Below are positions 17,896-26,758 of a stretch of 64,000 nucleotides of DNA, one piece after another. Under the pieces are notes generated by a model. The model did no database searches. It was given only the letters and a program-made list of their open reading frames with translations, and had not been told where the DNA came from. Position 1 is the stretch's first letter. Each line of letters opens with the position of its first letter. Source of the DNA: Pandoraea norimbergensis (GTDB lineage: Bacteria > Pseudomonadota > Gammaproteobacteria > Burkholderiales > Burkholderiaceae); the NCBI RefSeq assembly GCF_001465545.3, contig NZ_CP013480.3, forward strand, positions 3,534,001 to 3,598,000, read 5' to 3'. The translations under genes were made by a program, and so were the position numbers.

Positions 17896-19197
17896 TCACC
17901 CCGAGCGCGCCAGCACGCCCAGAGCGAGATCCATGACGATGTCACGCCGGTCATCGGCGGACGCCACGGCGGCCATCTGCTTGTCGAACGCGAAGTAGTA
18001 GTCCATCAACGCCGCATACTCGGGACGGGCATTCCCACCGATCTCGATGCCATCTTCGTTGGCCTTCATCATGTCCACCATCGTGCGGATGCCCGGTACC
18101 CAGTCATACAGCACATGGGTCACGAGATGCGGGCCGCACAGCTCGCTCAACGTACGCGTCAACCATGCCTCCGGAGCCTGTGTGGGCGCGCACAACCACT
18201 CGCGATAGCACGGCGGTGCCTCGCCGCCGGTCAGCGCCTGCCACTTGCGCCACATGTTGTCGTTGATGGCTTCGATGGCCGGATTGCCCGGCAGCGACGC
18301 CATGATGCCCACGTGCAACGGGCTGTACTGGTAGGCATGCGGCGGCACGATAAAACCGCTCACCGTCACATCGGCCAGCGCCAAGGCCTCGGGCAGCGTC
18401 GGCGGGCCGAATCGGAACTTGTCTCGCGGGTCGAACAAGATGCCGCCAAGGGCGTGCAGTACCCGGTAGCGCACGGCATCGTGCGGCGCACTCCAGTATT
18501 TCGCTGCCGTCAGCTCACGGAACATGGCAAACGACGGCGACGCCGCGAAGGCGCGGAAAAACGGTTCCTCGGTGAGGACGTTGACGGTGACGTTCGGTAA
18601 AGCGTCGAGTTGTTGGTGCAACGATGGCGCCTGCGTCCGGGATTTCATGACGTGGAGTTGCACGGTAAACGCCGGGGACGCTTTCTCGAAACTGTGGGCC
18701 AGGCGCGCGAGATTGGCAAAAACCACCATCGACATCCGCCCACCGAGCCATACCGTATGCGCCACACGAGGTAGCGGCCTGCGCACCGTCACAGGCGGCA
18801 ACGGTACGGCGTGCGCGGCAAACCGATACCCCATGCGCTTGAGCCGGTATTGCTGCTGTGCGGCACTTATCACGGGGTCGGTGGCCGGCGTCGGCGCTGG
18901 ACGTTTGAACCACTCGTCGACCACGCCATCGTTGCCGAAGTACTGTCGGGTGCCATCGAGACGTCCGGCGTACCAGAGGTCGTAGGCCAAATCTCTGTGC
19001 ACCGGCACTTCGCCGCCTTCGAAGCGGATAGCGAAGGCGAGCGTCTCGGGCTTGCGCACGGCCTCGGTGCAATCGAGTTCGTCGGCAAATCGCCGGGCGA
19101 TAACGCTACGTTTGAGCACAGGGGGGACGGCCGGCGTCGCGGCAGGCGTGGCGGCAACGAAAGCGCGTGGCAATGGGGATGACGTGGAAACAAGCAT
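17896..19197 (-). CDS. Glycosyltransferase-like protein, GT32/TcdA-B-type fold
   Basis: A 433-residue protein with no signal peptide. The core AVRYRVLHALGGILFDPRDKF (around residue 265) resembles the sugar-binding DXD region of Gly_transf_sug and large clostridial toxin glycosyltransferases, where the pattern is D..RY..L...GGIYLDxD. Here the metal-binding DXD reads D-P-R(-D), so it is degenerate. The segment PRVAHTVWLGGRMS around residue 150 matches the N-terminal IPKIIHQIW-type strand of these enzymes. The start is uncertain: ATG 19197 is used, but the frame is open to ATG 19320 and neither has a clear ribosome site. Function may be sugar transfer to a surface glycan or to a host protein; nothing nearby decides. 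Confidence 0.5.
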   Translation of the reverse strand: MLVSTSSPLPRAFVAATPAATPAVPPVLKRSVIARRFADELDCTEAVRKPETLAFAIRFEGGEVPVHRDLAYDLWYAGRLDGTRQYFGNDGVVDEWFKRPAPTPATDPVISAAQQQYRLKRMGYRFAAHAVPLPPVTVRRPLPRVAHTVWLGGRMSMVVFANLARLAHSFEKASPAFTVQLHVMKSRTQAPSLHQQLDALPNVTVNVLTEEPFFRAFAASPSFAMFRELTAAKYWSAPHDAVRYRVLHALGGILFDPRDKFRFGPPTLPEALALADVTVSGFIVPPHAYQYSPLHVGIMASLPGNPAIEAINDNMWRKWQALTGGEAPPCYREWLCAPTQAPEAWLTRTLSELCGPHLVTHVLYDWVPGIRTMVDMMKANEDGIEIGGNARPEYAALMDYYFAFDKQMAAVASADDRRDIVMDLALGVLARSG

Positions 19198-19382
19198 GAG
19201 CCGGGAAGTGGAGGCGTGAACGGAACGAACACCGTATCCGGCTGCGGTGCGCCTGCTTTTGTCCACCACCGGCCGCCATTGGCATTGCGCCCCGGCGAGA
19301 CGCGGTGCTACGCTGACCATCTGTCGCTTTTGGCATGACGCGCTTTGCGTTACCTACGGCTCTGCCTCCCCGCCTCGTCACT

Positions 19383-20240
19383 ATGAAAAACATCCTCAGC
19401 ATCCAGTCGCATGTGGTCTTCGGACATGCCGGCAACAGCGCCGCCGAGTTTCCGATGCGTCGTCTCGGCGTGAACGTCTGGCCGATCAACACGGTGCAAT
19501 TCTCGAATCACACGCAATACGGCAAGTGGACCGGGCAGGCGCTGCCAAGCGAAGAAATTCTGCGGCTGGTCGACGGCATCGCCGATATTGGCGAGCTGGC
19601 CAATTGCGACGCAGTGCTATCCGGTTATCTCGGCGCCCCCGAGCAAGCGGGCTTCGTGGTCGAGGCCGTGCGGCGCGTGAAGCAGGCCAACCCGGCAGCC
19701 ATCTATCTGTGCGACCCGGTCATGGGGCATCCGGAGAAAGGGTGTCAGGTCAAACCGGGGATTGAGCAATATCTGGTCGAGCACATGCCGGACGTGGCCG
19801 ACATCATGACGCCCAATCATCTCGAACTGGAGAAGCTCTCACAGCATCCGATCGATACGTTCGACGATGCCGTCGCCGCCTGTCGCGCGCTGCTCGCACG
19901 GGGGCCGAAGATGGTGCTGGTCAAGCATCTGGAATACACGGGTAAGCCTGCCGACCGATTCGACATGCTCGTGGTCACTGCCGACGAAGCCTGGCATGGT
20001 TCGCGCCCGCTCTACCCGTTCTCGCGACATCCCGTGGGCGTGGGCGACCTGACCTCGGGCATCTTTCTCGCGCGTTTGCTCAAGGGCGATACGGTGCGGG
20101 CCGCGTTCGAACACACGCTGGCCGCCGTCGACGCCGTGCTGTCGGTCACGCATCTGGCCGGGCGCTATGAGCTGGAAATCGTTCGCGCACAGGACGAGAT
20201 CGTGAACCCGCCGCGCCGTTACGAAGCACGGGCGGTGTAA
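19383..20240 (+). CDS. pdxY: Pyridoxal kinase PdxY
   Basis: PdxY phosphorylates pyridoxal to pyridoxal 5'-phosphate in the B6 salvage pathway. The 285-residue length is standard. The N-terminus [19 protein letters not shown] is the conserved pyridoxal-binding segment of the PfkB-related kinases, [12 protein letters not shown] and YLCDPVMGH are further signatures, and [15 protein letters not shown] near residue 220 carries the catalytic aspartate in GxGD. ATG 19383 gives the canonical start; an in-frame ATG 16 codons upstream adds a non-conserved lead. It is divergent from the glycosyltransferase-like gene. Confidence 0.95.
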   Translation: MKNILSIQSHVVFGHAGNSAAEFPMRRLGVNVWPINTVQFSNHTQYGKWTGQALPSEEILRLVDGIADIGELANCDAVLSGYLGAPEQAGFVVEAVRRVKQANPAAIYLCDPVMGHPEKGCQVKPGIEQYLVEHMPDVADIMTPNHLELEKLSQHPIDTFDDAVAACRALLARGPKMVLVKHLEYTGKPADRFDMLVVTADEAWHGSRPLYPFSRHPVGVGDLTSGIFLARLLKGDTVRAAFEHTLAAVDAVLSVTHLAGRYELEIVRAQDEIVNPPRRYEARAV

Positions 20241-20334
20241 GGTGAGCGCGATGCGCCATCGCTGATGGCGGCGGGGGCATCCGCCGGGGCCAACGCCTCG
20301 ACCGATGCCCTCTGCCGTTCACTGACCGGCCAAC

Positions 20335-21189
20335 TCAGTACGCGCGCAAATGCTCGGCGTGGTGCGTCAGGTGGTCGGCCATGAAGGTCTGGATGAAGTA
20401 GTAACCGTGGTCGTAGCCGTTATGGCGGCGCAGGTTCAGCGGCTGGCCGGCGTCACGACAGGCACGCTCGAAGATGTCCGGATGCAGTTGGGCTTCGAGA
20501 AACTGGTCGTTCAACCCCTGATCGATCAGAATGCCGCCCGGGAATACCGCTTTCCCGGCCTTCGCCACCAGCTCGCTCGCGTCGTACTGACGCCACGTCT
20601 CCCGATCGCTGCCCAGATATCCCGTGAAGGCTTTCTCACCCCACGGGCAGTGCATCGGTGCGGCGATCGGCGCGAACGCCGACACCGAGTGGAATTTGTC
20701 AGGGTTACGCAATGCGATCGTCAGCGCCCCGTGGCCGCCCATCGAGTGGCCGAAGATGCCGACGCGACTGGCATCGATCGGCAGCGTCTGTGTCACCAAC
20801 CCATACAACTCATCGACGATATAGCTGTACATGCGGTAATTCGTCGACCATGGCGCCTGCGTCGCATCCAGATAGAAACCTGCGCCGACGCCAAAGTCCC
20901 AGGCGTCCGCCTCGCCCGGCACGCCCGCGCCGCGCGGGCTGGTATCCGGCGTAATCAGCGCAACGCCGTGTTCAGCGGCCAGCCACTGCGCGCCGCCCTT
21001 GATCATGAACGTCTCTTCGGTACACGTCAGACCGGCCAGATAGAACAGCGCCGGTACCGCACGGCCATCGCGTGCTTGCGGCGGAATGAACACCGAAAAA
21101 CGCATCGGCAGACCGATGGCCGTCGAGGCATGGCGATAAAAACGTTGTGCGCCGCCGAAACAACGGTGTTCGGCAATGAGTTCGAGCAT
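20335..21189 (-). CDS. fghA: S-formylglutathione hydrolase
   Basis: This esterase hydrolyses S-formylglutathione to formate and glutathione, the second step of glutathione-dependent formaldehyde detoxification. The 284-residue alpha/beta hydrolase shows the family blocks LAGLTCTEETFMIKGGAQ, TSPRGAGVPGE and NYRMYSYI, nucleophile S149 in GHSMGGHGAL, an acid near D226 (QGLNDQFL) and the catalytic histidine near H259 in GYDHGYYF. The usual partner, class III alcohol dehydrogenase (adhC/frmA), is not adjacent. It is convergent with pdxY; the 94-bp gap shows no obvious terminator. Confidence 0.95.
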   Translation of the reverse strand: MLELIAEHRCFGGAQRFYRHASTAIGLPMRFSVFIPPQARDGRAVPALFYLAGLTCTEETFMIKGGAQWLAAEHGVALITPDTSPRGAGVPGEADAWDFGVGAGFYLDATQAPWSTNYRMYSYIVDELYGLVTQTLPIDASRVGIFGHSMGGHGALTIALRNPDKFHSVSAFAPIAAPMHCPWGEKAFTGYLGSDRETWRQYDASELVAKAGKAVFPGGILIDQGLNDQFLEAQLHPDIFERACRDAGQPLNLRRHNGYDHGYYFIQTFMADHLTHHAEHLRAY

Positions 21190-21446
21190 GACGAGATCCG
21201 GGAGTCTTCAAATAGTCTGAAAAACCTGCAACGTCTTCGATGCAGCGTCGCCGTTTAGAGCGAGACGAGTATCTTACCGCGCGGCGCCTTCCCGTGATGG
21301 TGCGCAGACCATGTGGAAATGATGTGAAACATCACCAAGGCACGCAGGGCACGTGGCCCGCGCACCTATGCCGCGCTTGCGGCCTTGTGACAGGCGATGA
21401 CGCGTCGCTACGGTGAGCCTCCCTTTCTCGTCACAAGGAGCGCTCC

Positions 21447-22262
21447 ATGCCGATGTCATCGTTCGACCTCGACGACGTCACCAATCTCGTGCAGCGTCAG
21501 GGCATCGCCGCCCGGCTCTCCGAACAGGAAAAACGTCTGCTGGTGCTGCTGGCCACCCACGCCGGAACCTCGCTCGACAAGCGCGTGCTCATGGAAGCGC
21601 TATGGGGACGCCGCGCGCAGTGGATGGAAGACGCAGCGATCGTGCAACTGGTCTCGCGCCTGCGCCGCTCATTGGCCCCGCTCGGCCTGCAACGCGCCAT
21701 CGTGACAGTGGCACGTGTCGGCTATCGGTTCGACCCGCCGGCGGGCCATACGCAAACGTCGCAAAGCGCGCATACCACGCCGGCTTCGCCGTCGCACGAT
21801 GTGCTGCCACACCACTGCGTCGCTCGTGAAGGGCACGGCGAGGTGTCTCGCCACGGCATCGTCGTCCAGATTCCGCAGATCGAGTACCGCCTGTTAAGCG
21901 CCCTGCTCTCGCCGCCCCACGTCGTCCATGACAAACGTACGTTGATCGCGCATCTATGGCCTGACCGTCCGGATCAGGACGATACCAATCTCATGCAAGT
22001 GGTTTCCCGCCTGCGCCGCAAGCTCATTCCGCTCGGCCTGCATCGCCATATCGTGACCGTGCCACGCATGGGCTATCGCTTCACGTCCAGCGTGGTCGCG
22101 CCAGTGACGTCGATCGATCCATCCGGCGACGCGAGCGCTTCCAACGGCGGTCACCGACATGCCCTGCACCGGCGCCTTCATCAAGGCGCTCATCAATGCC
22201 TTCGCAGCGTGAAGCGCTCGCTCGTGTGGCTGACACGGCATTTGCGCTGGTACGGGCGGTGA
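21447..22262 (+). CDS. Regulator with two tandem OmpR-type winged helices
   Basis: A 271-residue protein with two copies of the OmpR/PhoB C-terminal DNA-binding domain and no receiver domain. Copy 1 (about residues 20-95) has LDKRVLMEALWG, IVQLVSRLRRSL and VTVARVGYRF. Copy 2 (about 135-210) has HDKRTLIAHLWP, LMQVVSRLRRKL and VTVPRMGYRF. The copies share recognition helix and wing, so the protein could read two half-sites as a monomer. A basic, His/Arg-rich tail follows. ATG 21447 has AAGGAG. The chitinase-like gene starts 87 bp downstream on the same strand, so it is the likely target. The input signal is unknown. Confidence 0.82.
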   Translation: MPMSSFDLDDVTNLVQRQGIAARLSEQEKRLLVLLATHAGTSLDKRVLMEALWGRRAQWMEDAAIVQLVSRLRRSLAPLGLQRAIVTVARVGYRFDPPAGHTQTSQSAHTTPASPSHDVLPHHCVAREGHGEVSRHGIVVQIPQIEYRLLSALLSPPHVVHDKRTLIAHLWPDRPDQDDTNLMQVVSRLRRKLIPLGLHRHIVTVPRMGYRFTSSVVAPVTSIDPSGDASASNGGHRHALHRRLHQGAHQCLRSVKRSLVWLTRHLRWYGR

Positions 22263-22349
22263 GCGTGCCCGAGTCTGAATACGCCGAAGCCGACGCGGCA
22301 AGCGCCGCCCGGCAAAGGCCACTGTCCTTTCATTCTCAGGAGCCACACC

Positions 22350-23930
22350 ATGTCCGACACCCATCGTAAGACCCTTGCCCCAGCGGCCCCGCTCGCCGAA
22401 ACCTCTCCCGCCGCCACCTCCGCGCTCGTCTATCCGGCTGACCCGTCGGGCGGCGCCACGGAGACCACCTATACGCAAAACGGCTTCGACCCCGGCACCA
22501 GCACGACGCAACTGTCGTACACGTCGGCACGCGTCGCGCGCCCCGTCTACAACCGTTATGCCAAGAGCACGTTGCAGGTATCGGGTTATTACACCGACTG
22601 GTCGCAATACGATGGCCGCCTCGACGGCGATTTCAGCAACGATGCGGCGGGACGTGGCGTCGACCTGATGCAACTCGATCCGTTCGCCTACGACCGGCTC
22701 ATCATCGGCTTCGCCGGCATCGTCGGCGATCAGGGCGAAAAGGCGCAGACGATCGCCCGCGCCGCGACAGACTTTCAGCGAAACGCCGATCAGGCCACCT
22801 TCGTCGACAGTTGGGGCGACGTGCTCTCGTACCGTAATTGCGGCTTCGACGGCTGGGTGAGCAACGACGTGATGCCGATGTTCCAGCAAGCGCGTGCACA
22901 AGGTGTGCTGGGCGGTCTGCGCCTGCTGCATGCCAAGAACCCGGCACTCAAACTGGCCATCGCCATCGGCGGATGGACGATGAGTCAGGCATTTCACGGC
23001 ATGGCCGCCAGTGCACCGCGACGCAAGACGTTTTGTGCGAGCGTGGTCGATCTGCTCAAGCGGTTTCCGATGTTCAGCGAGATCAACCTCGACTGGGAAT
23101 ACCCGGGCTCACCCGCTGACGACGGCAATGTCTACGACGACACCGACGGGCCGAATTACGCCGCCCTCGTCGGCGACCTCAAGAAGGCGTTGGTGGCGGC
23201 GGGCCGCAAGGACGTGGAAATTTCGATCGCGGCCTCGGCTAACGTCGCCGACATGGCGAAAGCCAATCTGCCCGGGCTCGTTGCGGCCGGCGTCACGCGC
23301 ATCAATCTGATGACCTATGACTTCTTCGGCACGCCGTGGGCGCCGGCGCTCGCGCATCACACCAACCTGCACGACACAGACCCGGGCGCCACGGCCGCGT
23401 TCTCCATCGACCGCGCGGTGAACTGGCTGCGTCAGGCCAAGGTGCCGTTGGCGATGGTGCATATCGGCTACGCGGGCTACAGCCGCAACGCCTGTCAGGC
23501 GCAGATCGGCAGCGTGGCACCGCTCTCGGGCACTTACACGCCGGGCAGCGACATCACGACCGGGACGTTCGAATCGGGCACGACTGAGTACTTCGACATG
23601 CTGTTCAACTATCTCGATCTCGAAAACGGCGGCGCACGCAATGGCTTCTCGCTGTACACCGATACGGTGGCGGACGCCGACTTCCTGTTCAACCCGTCGA
23701 GCGGCCTGTTCCTGTCGCTCGACACCCCGCGCACGGTGAAAGCCAAGGGCGACTACGTCCGTCGCAATGGGCTGGGCGGCCTGTTCACCTGGACCATCGA
23801 CCAAGACAACGGTGTGCTGGCCAACGCTGCACACGAGGGGCTGGGCCAGAAGGCGGTGCTCTCGACCCTCGATATGCAGCCGTTCTACTTCAGCGGCAAA
23901 ACGGTACTCGACGACGAGACGGGAGCCTGA
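22350..23930 (+). CDS. GH18 chitinase-like protein without signal peptide
   Basis: A 526-residue glycoside hydrolase family 18 protein. The barrel strands are visible: LQVSGYYTDW (75-84), LKLAIAIGGWT (200-210, the SxGG-type strand), the catalytic strand SEINLDWEYPG (243-253), INLMTYDFFG and LFTWTIDQD. In the DxxDxDxE motif the proton donor E250 and D248 are kept, but the first Asp is Ser (243) and the second is Asn (246), as in atypical GH18 members. A disordered Thr/Ala/Ser-rich N-terminus of about 70 residues has no Sec or Tat signal. AGGAG precedes ATG 22350. A holin-like gene follows after 2 bp, suggesting non-Sec release. Confidence 0.83.
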   Translation: MSDTHRKTLAPAAPLAETSPAATSALVYPADPSGGATETTYTQNGFDPGTSTTQLSYTSARVARPVYNRYAKSTLQVSGYYTDWSQYDGRLDGDFSNDAAGRGVDLMQLDPFAYDRLIIGFAGIVGDQGEKAQTIARAATDFQRNADQATFVDSWGDVLSYRNCGFDGWVSNDVMPMFQQARAQGVLGGLRLLHAKNPALKLAIAIGGWTMSQAFHGMAASAPRRKTFCASVVDLLKRFPMFSEINLDWEYPGSPADDGNVYDDTDGPNYAALVGDLKKALVAAGRKDVEISIAASANVADMAKANLPGLVAAGVTRINLMTYDFFGTPWAPALAHHTNLHDTDPGATAAFSIDRAVNWLRQAKVPLAMVHIGYAGYSRNACQAQIGSVAPLSGTYTPGSDITTGTFESGTTEYFDMLFNYLDLENGGARNGFSLYTDTVADADFLFNPSSGLFLSLDTPRTVKAKGDYVRRNGLGGLFTWTIDQDNGVLANAAHEGLGQKAVLSTLDMQPFYFSGKTVLDDETGA

Positions 23931-23932
23931 CC

Positions 23933-24142
23933 ATGGGTTTTCTCATTGCACGGCTGCTCGAACCGTCGACCTGGGCGGGCCTGACCGGACTGGCGGTCTC
24001 GCTCGGCACGTCGCCCGACGTGATGCACGAGATCGCTCAGGCGGGCGCGGCATTGGCGTCGCTCGCCGCTGTGGCGTTGCCGGAGCGTGCCCGGCGTGGC
24101 ATCCCGCAGAGGTCGCACGATGATGTATCCGGGCAGCCTTGA
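23933..24142 (+). CDS. Small holin-like membrane protein
   Basis: A 69-residue protein with a hydrophobic hairpin: WAGLTGLAVSLG (about residues 14-25) and IAQAGAALASLAAVALP (about 33-49), then a short charged tail. The pattern of RLxEPSTWAGL, SPD/E, QAGAAxASLxAVALPE and a basic end is typical of small phage proteins found next to lysozymes, often annotated as holin or DUF-type lysis proteins. The ATG lies 2 bp after the chitinase-like stop, so translation is probably coupled. In phages and in holin-dependent secretion such a protein permeabilises the inner membrane; here that role is inferred from position and look. Confidence 0.6.
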   Translation: MGFLIARLLEPSTWAGLTGLAVSLGTSPDVMHEIAQAGAALASLAAVALPERARRGIPQRSHDDVSGQP

Positions 24143-24591
24143 GCCCCTGCGCTCACCCGTGTTTTGGCGCGAGTCGGGCCGGCGATCTCCGTTTTTGGGG
24201 ACCGCCGGCCCGTGAACATAAAAAATTGTCACGATTTCTAAACTTTTGGCGGCGCGCGTCGCTATACGCTAAAGGGCTCCGTGTTCGTTGTTATGCCGCA
24301 GCAACGAACGATAAAAGTGATAAGTGCTTTCTTATCCGGCAGGAATGTTGTCATAATCGGCCGCTAAGATGCGCCTCGCATCGCGAATTGCAGGACATGC
24401 ACCGAGCCCCCCGGCCAGAAAAGCAGTCAGGACCGTTAGTGGCAACAGAAGCCGTCTCGCCGTAAGCCGTGCCAGATCCAGAGATTGCAAGAAGATCGCA
24501 AGTGCGTTGCCGGTCCATGCCGCGCGCTATAGACGATCCGAGCGATCGATAACACCGACCAGATGCAATTCATGTTTCACCCGGGGGCCTT
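24143..24591 (+). other. 449-bp stretch without a gene, two inverted repeats
   Basis: No coding frame is convincing. Two hairpins are visible: GGGCCGGCG/CGCCGGCCC near 24177-24211 just after the holin-like gene (without a U tract), and GTTCGTTG (24283-24290) with CAACGAAC (24302-24309), an 8-bp inverted repeat around 11 nt. The DNA around 24215-24360 is AT-richer than its surroundings and probably holds a promoter. Confidence 0.45.
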
Positions 24592-24798
24592 ATGAAGCTG
24601 ATCCTGCTGGCGCTTGCCGCCTCGCTATTTACGCTCGTGATGATGGTGCAGGCACGTAGCGAGCCGGGCGACGCACCGATTTCCGCCGTGCGTTCGCGCC
24701 CGGTCGGCATCAACGTCAACGAACGTGCCCCCACCCGCAAAGACATGGCGCTCTGGAGCGCACGCCGCAAGATGCACGCGGTGCGTCAGGACGACTGA
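24592..24798 (+). CDS. Small exported or membrane-anchored hypothetical protein
   Basis: A 68-residue protein with an N-terminal hydrophobic segment (residues 2-20) reading as a signal peptide or membrane anchor, with possible cleavage after VQA, followed by a short basic hydrophilic part (VGINVNERAPTRKDMALW). No family recognised. The ribosome site is weak (a G run 6 nt before the ATG). Confidence 0.5.
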   Translation: MKLILLALAASLFTLVMMVQARSEPGDAPISAVRSRPVGINVNERAPTRKDMALWSARRKMHAVRQDD

Positions 24799-24970
24799 GC
24801 AAGCCCCTTCGCGGCGTTTGCGACGCGGCCACGGCGCTGCTTCATCGCATCGTCTCGCCGCGAATTCTGAAGCCAGTCTCCTCGCAGCAACATGCTGCGA
24901 CGCACCAAATTTGGGCATCCTTGCCAGCCGTCCTATAGTGGAATGGCTTTCAGGCGAGGAGACAAGAACG

Positions 24971-25159
24971 ATGCCCGTATTCCACTTCAATCTTTACGAC
25001 CTGACGCTGTTCCTGCCCATGGCGGTCGCTGGTGCCCTGCTTGTCGGCGGCATCCCGGTCACCACCCGGGCGACGCGCTACAGTCTGCGCGCCGTAGGTG
25101 CCGTCGTCGGCGCCCTCGTTGGGCTGCTCGTCGTGCAGGCGCTACCGGTACTCGTGTAG
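24971..25159 (+). CDS. Small two-helix membrane protein, paralogue of 8699-8884
   Basis: A 62-residue protein with two hydrophobic helices (about residues 10-29 and 40-60) and a basic loop TTRATRYSLR. The start at ATG 24971 has GAGGAG 10 nt upstream. It aligns end to end with the 61-residue protein at 8699-8884 (shared VGxIP/VGAMP at the end of helix 1, then R...VVGA). Function unknown; probably inner membrane. Confidence 0.65.
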   Translation: MPVFHFNLYDLTLFLPMAVAGALLVGGIPVTTRATRYSLRAVGAVVGALVGLLVVQALPVLV

Positions 25160-25572
25160 CCACACACGGCTTGGCTTGATGAGCTTAGCGATAACGGCCG
25201 GTAACGCCTCACGTTACCGAGTGTGGTGCCGTCGCCTTCGAATCTGGATAGCCATCCGGCTGTGATGACCGCAGTGGTCATCGCTTTGTCATTCCCGGCA
25301 ACTACGCTGTGTCTGGCAACTCCGGTTGCGCTGTCACCCCTCTCTGTTGCGCCGCCGACCCGCTCGGCGGCATTTTTTTGCCGCCTTTTTGCCGCGCACT
25401 CCTGACGCTTGTCCAGCGGTGCAAATACCGGCGGTGCGCCCGGCGCTTTGCCCCGACAGGGACACACACATCGCCTACAATCACCGGAAGCACAACGTTG
25501 TGTGCGTGCTCTGCGTGGACGGTCGGCACCGCTTGCCGAGTGCCACGCACGGGCTGAGAAGGAGGCTCTCGC
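25160..25572 (+). other. 413-bp stretch without a gene, possible small RNA
   Basis: No coding frame is convincing. The first 220 bp contain GATGACC/GGTCATC (an inverted repeat near 25264-25280) and end in a strong intrinsic terminator at 25351-25379. Between the terminator and the next gene (25380-25572) nothing was recognised. Confidence 0.4.
25351..25379 (+). terminator. Rho-independent terminator
   Basis: GCCGCCGA (25351-25358) pairs with TCGGCGGC (25364-25371) around CCCGC, followed by seven T. It is 190 bp past the preceding small membrane gene. Confidence 0.8.
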
Positions 25573-25866
25573 ATGTCTGACGCGTTCTCCCACGCCTTTG
25601 CCGTCGTCATCAATCAGTACCGCTCACCGCGTCAGTACACCGTCTCGGTGGAACGGGCGAGCGAGATGATCGCCAAGAATATTGGCCTGTTTTCCGACGG
25701 ATTCGCCGGCGAAGCCCATCTGATCGTCGGCCTGTTCGAGCGCGAGGCCGACGCCTGGGCACTCTCCCGCCGCCTGCAACGCACCCGCACGACCGTGCAG
25801 GCATTGCTGCAAACGCCGTCGCACGCGACCTCCATCGCCCCGCCCGAGCTCGATCCGAGCAAGTAA
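25573..25866 (+). CDS. Small hypothetical protein
   Basis: A 97-residue soluble protein with a strong ribosome site (GAAGGAGG). It has an N-terminal beta-type half (FAVVINQYRSPRQYTVSVE) and a helix EREADAWALSRRLQRTRTTVQALL. No membrane segment, no metal-binding motif and no recognised family. Confidence 0.7.
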   Translation: MSDAFSHAFAVVINQYRSPRQYTVSVERASEMIAKNIGLFSDGFAGEAHLIVGLFEREADAWALSRRLQRTRTTVQALLQTPSHATSIAPPELDPSK

Positions 25867-26030
25867 TCCGCGCCTTCGCGCACCGCCGACACCTGCGCGG
25901 TCTCAAGATCAGCCTTCCGAATTTTCAAAAGCCTCACGATTCACGTCACTCAAGGTCCGTTCATCGGCGTAGAATTCGGAATTCCAGATATCACGAAAGC
26001 GTCGACACCCCGTCGGCACCGAATCTCCTC

Positions 26031-26756
26031 ATGTCTAACGCCCCGTCCCCTGCCGATGAGCAAGGTGCCCTCGCCCCACTGGCGAGCAGCCCCGTCCTGA
26101 TCGATCAGGTGTATTCGCGCCTGCGCGATGCCATTGCCGACCTCACGCTGCCACCCGGTGAGCGCATCCGTCAGGCGGAACTGGCCGATTCGCTGGGGGT
26201 ATCGCGTCAGCCCGTGAGCCACGCGTTGCAATTGCTCAAGCGCGACGGACTGGTCTGCGACAGCGGGCGTCAGGGGCTGGAAGTCGCGCCGATCGATGCC
26301 GCCCATTTGCGCCAGCTTTATCAGGTACGTACGGCGCTGGACGGTCTGGCGGCAAGACTCGCGGCCGGGCGCATGGCGGAAGGCACGCTGGGTGAGGACG
26401 AATTGCGCCGGTTGCACGATGCCGTGGCCGCCGGCATGGCCCTGACGCATGGCACACCGGTCGCCCGGCAGGTACGCGTGGAAGTGGCATTCCACACGGC
26501 GCTGCATAACGCCTCGGGCAATCCGCTGATCGCGCAGACGGTTGCGCCGCAATGGCCGCACATCATGCGCGCGATGGCGGCGACACTCGGCACGCTGCCA
26601 AAGCAGGAAGTCGTCTGGCACGAACACGGAGAAATCGTCGCGCGTATCGCCGCAGGCGACCCCGCCGGTGCCGAAGCGGCCGCTCGCGAGCACACTGAGG
26701 CCGATGGCGGCAATGCTCGGCGCGAGTGGCTGATCCGACTCGCGGCGGAGCACTGA
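26031..26756 (+). CDS. GntR-family regulator, FadR/FCD subfamily
   Basis: A 241-residue transcription factor. The N-terminal winged helix (about residues 25-90) carries the GntR pattern: VYSRLRDAIADLTLPPGERI, then AELADSLGVSRQPVSHALQLLKRDGLV as the helix-turn-helix. The all-helical FCD effector domain follows (about 100-230) with the acidic/His ligand residues typical of the family (FHTALHNASGNP and MRAMAATLG...EHGEI). It overlaps nothing but is only 2 bp upstream of the AEC transporter gene, so the two are co-translated and the regulator probably senses the transported organic acid or a related metabolite. No ribosome site is evident. Confidence 0.92.
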   Translation: MSNAPSPADEQGALAPLASSPVLIDQVYSRLRDAIADLTLPPGERIRQAELADSLGVSRQPVSHALQLLKRDGLVCDSGRQGLEVAPIDAAHLRQLYQVRTALDGLAARLAAGRMAEGTLGEDELRRLHDAVAAGMALTHGTPVARQVRVEVAFHTALHNASGNPLIAQTVAPQWPHIMRAMAATLGTLPKQEVVWHEHGEIVARIAAGDPAGAEAAAREHTEADGGNARREWLIRLAAEH

Positions 26757-26758
26757 TC

